The position numbers and the translations under genes were made by a program. Positions 62,434-64,000 of a stretch of 64,000 nt of DNA are shown here, piece by piece; within the stretch, counting starts at the first letter, position 1, and every line of letters begins with the position of its first letter. The notes below the pieces were generated by a model. The model saw only the letters and a program-made list of their open reading frames with translations, ran no database searches and had not been told where the DNA came from. This stretch comes from Dyella solisilvae (GTDB lineage Bacteria; Pseudomonadota; Gammaproteobacteria; Xanthomonadales; Rhodanobacteraceae): the NCBI RefSeq assembly GCF_003351225.1, contig NZ_QQSY01000003.1, forward strand, positions 340,582-404,581. The letters run 5' to 3'.

Positions 62434-63453
62434 ATGACTGCCAAGCCCAAAGTCTGGATTGCGCGCCCACTGTTCCCCGAGGTGCTGGCGCGCCTGGCGC
62501 AACACTTCGACATCGAGGCCGAGGCGCTCGATCGCCCGCACGACGCAACCGAGCTGAAGCAGAAGCTGGCCGGCGTGGACGGCGCCATCGTCGGTCTCAG
62601 CGACCGCGTGGACGCATCGGTGCTCGAGGGCAACACGCGCCTGAAGGTGGTGGCCAACCTCGGCGTCGGCCACAACAACCTGGACCTGGACGCGCTGACC
62701 CGGGCCGGCGTGCTCGCCAGCAACACGCCGGACGTGTTGAACGAGAGCGTGGCCGACTTCGCCTGGGCGTTGATGCTTGCCGCGGCGCGCCGCATCGGCG
62801 CCGCCGAGCGCTGGCTTCGGGCTGGCCACTGGCCGGGCAGCAACATGCGCTTCGACGACTGGATGGGGCTCGACCTGCACGGCCGCACGCTGGGCATCCT
62901 CGGCATGGGGCGGATCGGGCAGGGCGTGGCGCGCCGCGCGTCGGGTTTCGATATGCGGGTGCTCTACCACAACCGCTCACGCCTGCCTGAGCTGGTCGAG
63001 CGGGAGTGCCGCGCCACCCTGGTCGACAAGCCGGAACTGCTGCGGCAGGCCGATTTCCTGGTGCTGGTGCTGCCGTTCACGGCCGCCAACAGGCATGCCA
63101 TCGGCGCGCCTGAACTGGCGCAGATGAAGCCCTCGGCGGTGCTGGTGAACATCGCCCGTGGCGGCATCGTGGACGATGCCTCCCTGGCGGCGGCTCTGCG
63201 CGAGGGTCGGCTCGCCGCAGCCGGCCTCGATGTGTTCGAGGGCGAACCGCAAGTCCATCCGGACCTGCTGGCGTTGGACAATGTCGTGCTCAGCCCGCAC
63301 ATTGCCAGCGCCAGCGCCCAAACACGCCGGGCCATGGCCAACCTGGCGGCTGACAATGTGATTGCCGCCCTGGGCCAGGGCGAGGTGGCCGGGAAGCCGC
63401 CCACGCCGCTCAATCCGGCCGTGCTTCATCACCGGACGGCAGGCAAAGCGTGA
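62434..63453 (+). CDS. D-2-hydroxyacid dehydrogenase (glyoxylate/hydroxypyruvate reductase-like)
   Basis: A 339-residue NAD(P)-dependent enzyme. The Rossmann motif is GILGMGRIGQGVARRASGF near residue 150; the catalytic triad residues lie in NIARGGIVDD (Arg near 243), DVFEGEPQVHP (Glu near 272) and SPHIASAS (His near 290). NLGVGHNNLDLDAL near residue 75 is standard. The sequence favours the glyoxylate reductase branch, but other 2-ketoacids are possible. Confidence 0.9.
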   Translation: MTAKPKVWIARPLFPEVLARLAQHFDIEAEALDRPHDATELKQKLAGVDGAIVGLSDRVDASVLEGNTRLKVVANLGVGHNNLDLDALTRAGVLASNTPDVLNESVADFAWALMLAAARRIGAAERWLRAGHWPGSNMRFDDWMGLDLHGRTLGILGMGRIGQGVARRASGFDMRVLYHNRSRLPELVERECRATLVDKPELLRQADFLVLVLPFTAANRHAIGAPELAQMKPSAVLVNIARGGIVDDASLAAALREGRLAAAGLDVFEGEPQVHPDLLALDNVVLSPHIASASAQTRRAMANLAADNVIAALGQGEVAGKPPTPLNPAVLHHRTAGKA

Positions 63454-63575
63454 TGACTTTCACGCCCGTGCGTGTCGCGGGTTGTTTTGCGCGCCGCCCC
63501 GGCTAGATTTCCGCTGATAGCGGAGATCGGCGCCGCCGGGGCGGTTTTCCGATTCCTCCTACCTGATAACGGGAC

Positions 63576-64000
<425 letters not shown>

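Overview
The window reads as chromosome of a GC-rich gammaproteobacterium of the Xanthomonadales, most likely a Rhodanobacteraceae member close to Rhodanobacter or Dyella. This is inferred from protein character, tight ATGA-type gene overlaps, REP-like CTCTCCC hairpins and two NarK-type nitrate transporters beside a molybdenum-cofactor operon, which suggests a nitrate respirer or denitrifier. No species marker (16S) lies in the window.

Layout. 1-1536: two nitrate/nitrite transporter genes reading left. 1779-11328: ten or eleven tightly coupled genes for molybdate uptake (modABC) and molybdenum cofactor synthesis (two moeA, moaA, moaC, mobA, moaD), ending in a triple-domain MoaE-MoeB-rhodanese fusion and including a small DUF7009-like gene. 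11419-11503: tRNA-Leu(CAG) with its own promoter and terminator. 11639-15254: rnr, rlmB and a small membrane protein. 15311-15702: a two-hairpin guanidine-II riboswitch in front of the guanidinium exporter gdx. 15973-23416: phosphate block, pstSCAB-phoU reading left with a Pho box, rnt, and a porin gene reading right with its own Pho-box-like repeat. 24133-32451: an RND efflux operon with its two-component system, all reading left. 32703-36517: small secreted protein, nth, an RnfB-like ferredoxin and metG. 36778-39384: MFS transporter, HAD phosphatase and DeoR regulator, translationally coupled.

39385-43050 is an accessory island: a 957-base AT-richer non-coding stretch with four perfect DnaA-box matches, a phased array of 10-base repeats and four copies of a 9-mer; a GIY-YIG (T5orf172-type) nuclease gene; an Mrr-type restriction endonuclease gene; then a perfect 36-bp palindrome and further copies of the same repeats. 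The island's two flanks share repeat sequences, and one repeat family recurs at 47.6 kb.

43051-64000 is ordinary core chromosome: DUF2147, apbC/mrp, FMN reductase, a tandem-repeat periplasmic protein, dcd, a lipoprotein, HIT, dienelactone hydrolase, rimO, DUF3025, an orphan PhnD-like binding protein, greB, a membrane/TPR-like protein, an MltD-like lytic transglycosylase, psd, an FG-GAP secreted protein, prmB, a GNAT acetyltransferase, aroC, a D-2-hydroxyacid dehydrogenase and the start of asd.

How it fits together: molybdate import feeds the Moco pathway, whose product is needed by nitrate reductase, the presumed partner of the NarK genes. The Pst system and the porin look co-regulated by PhoB. 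The riboswitch and gdx form a self-contained guanidine-detoxification unit. The strongest candidates for something not well described are the origin-like repeat region with its restriction cargo, and the MoaE-MoeB-rhodanese fusion.
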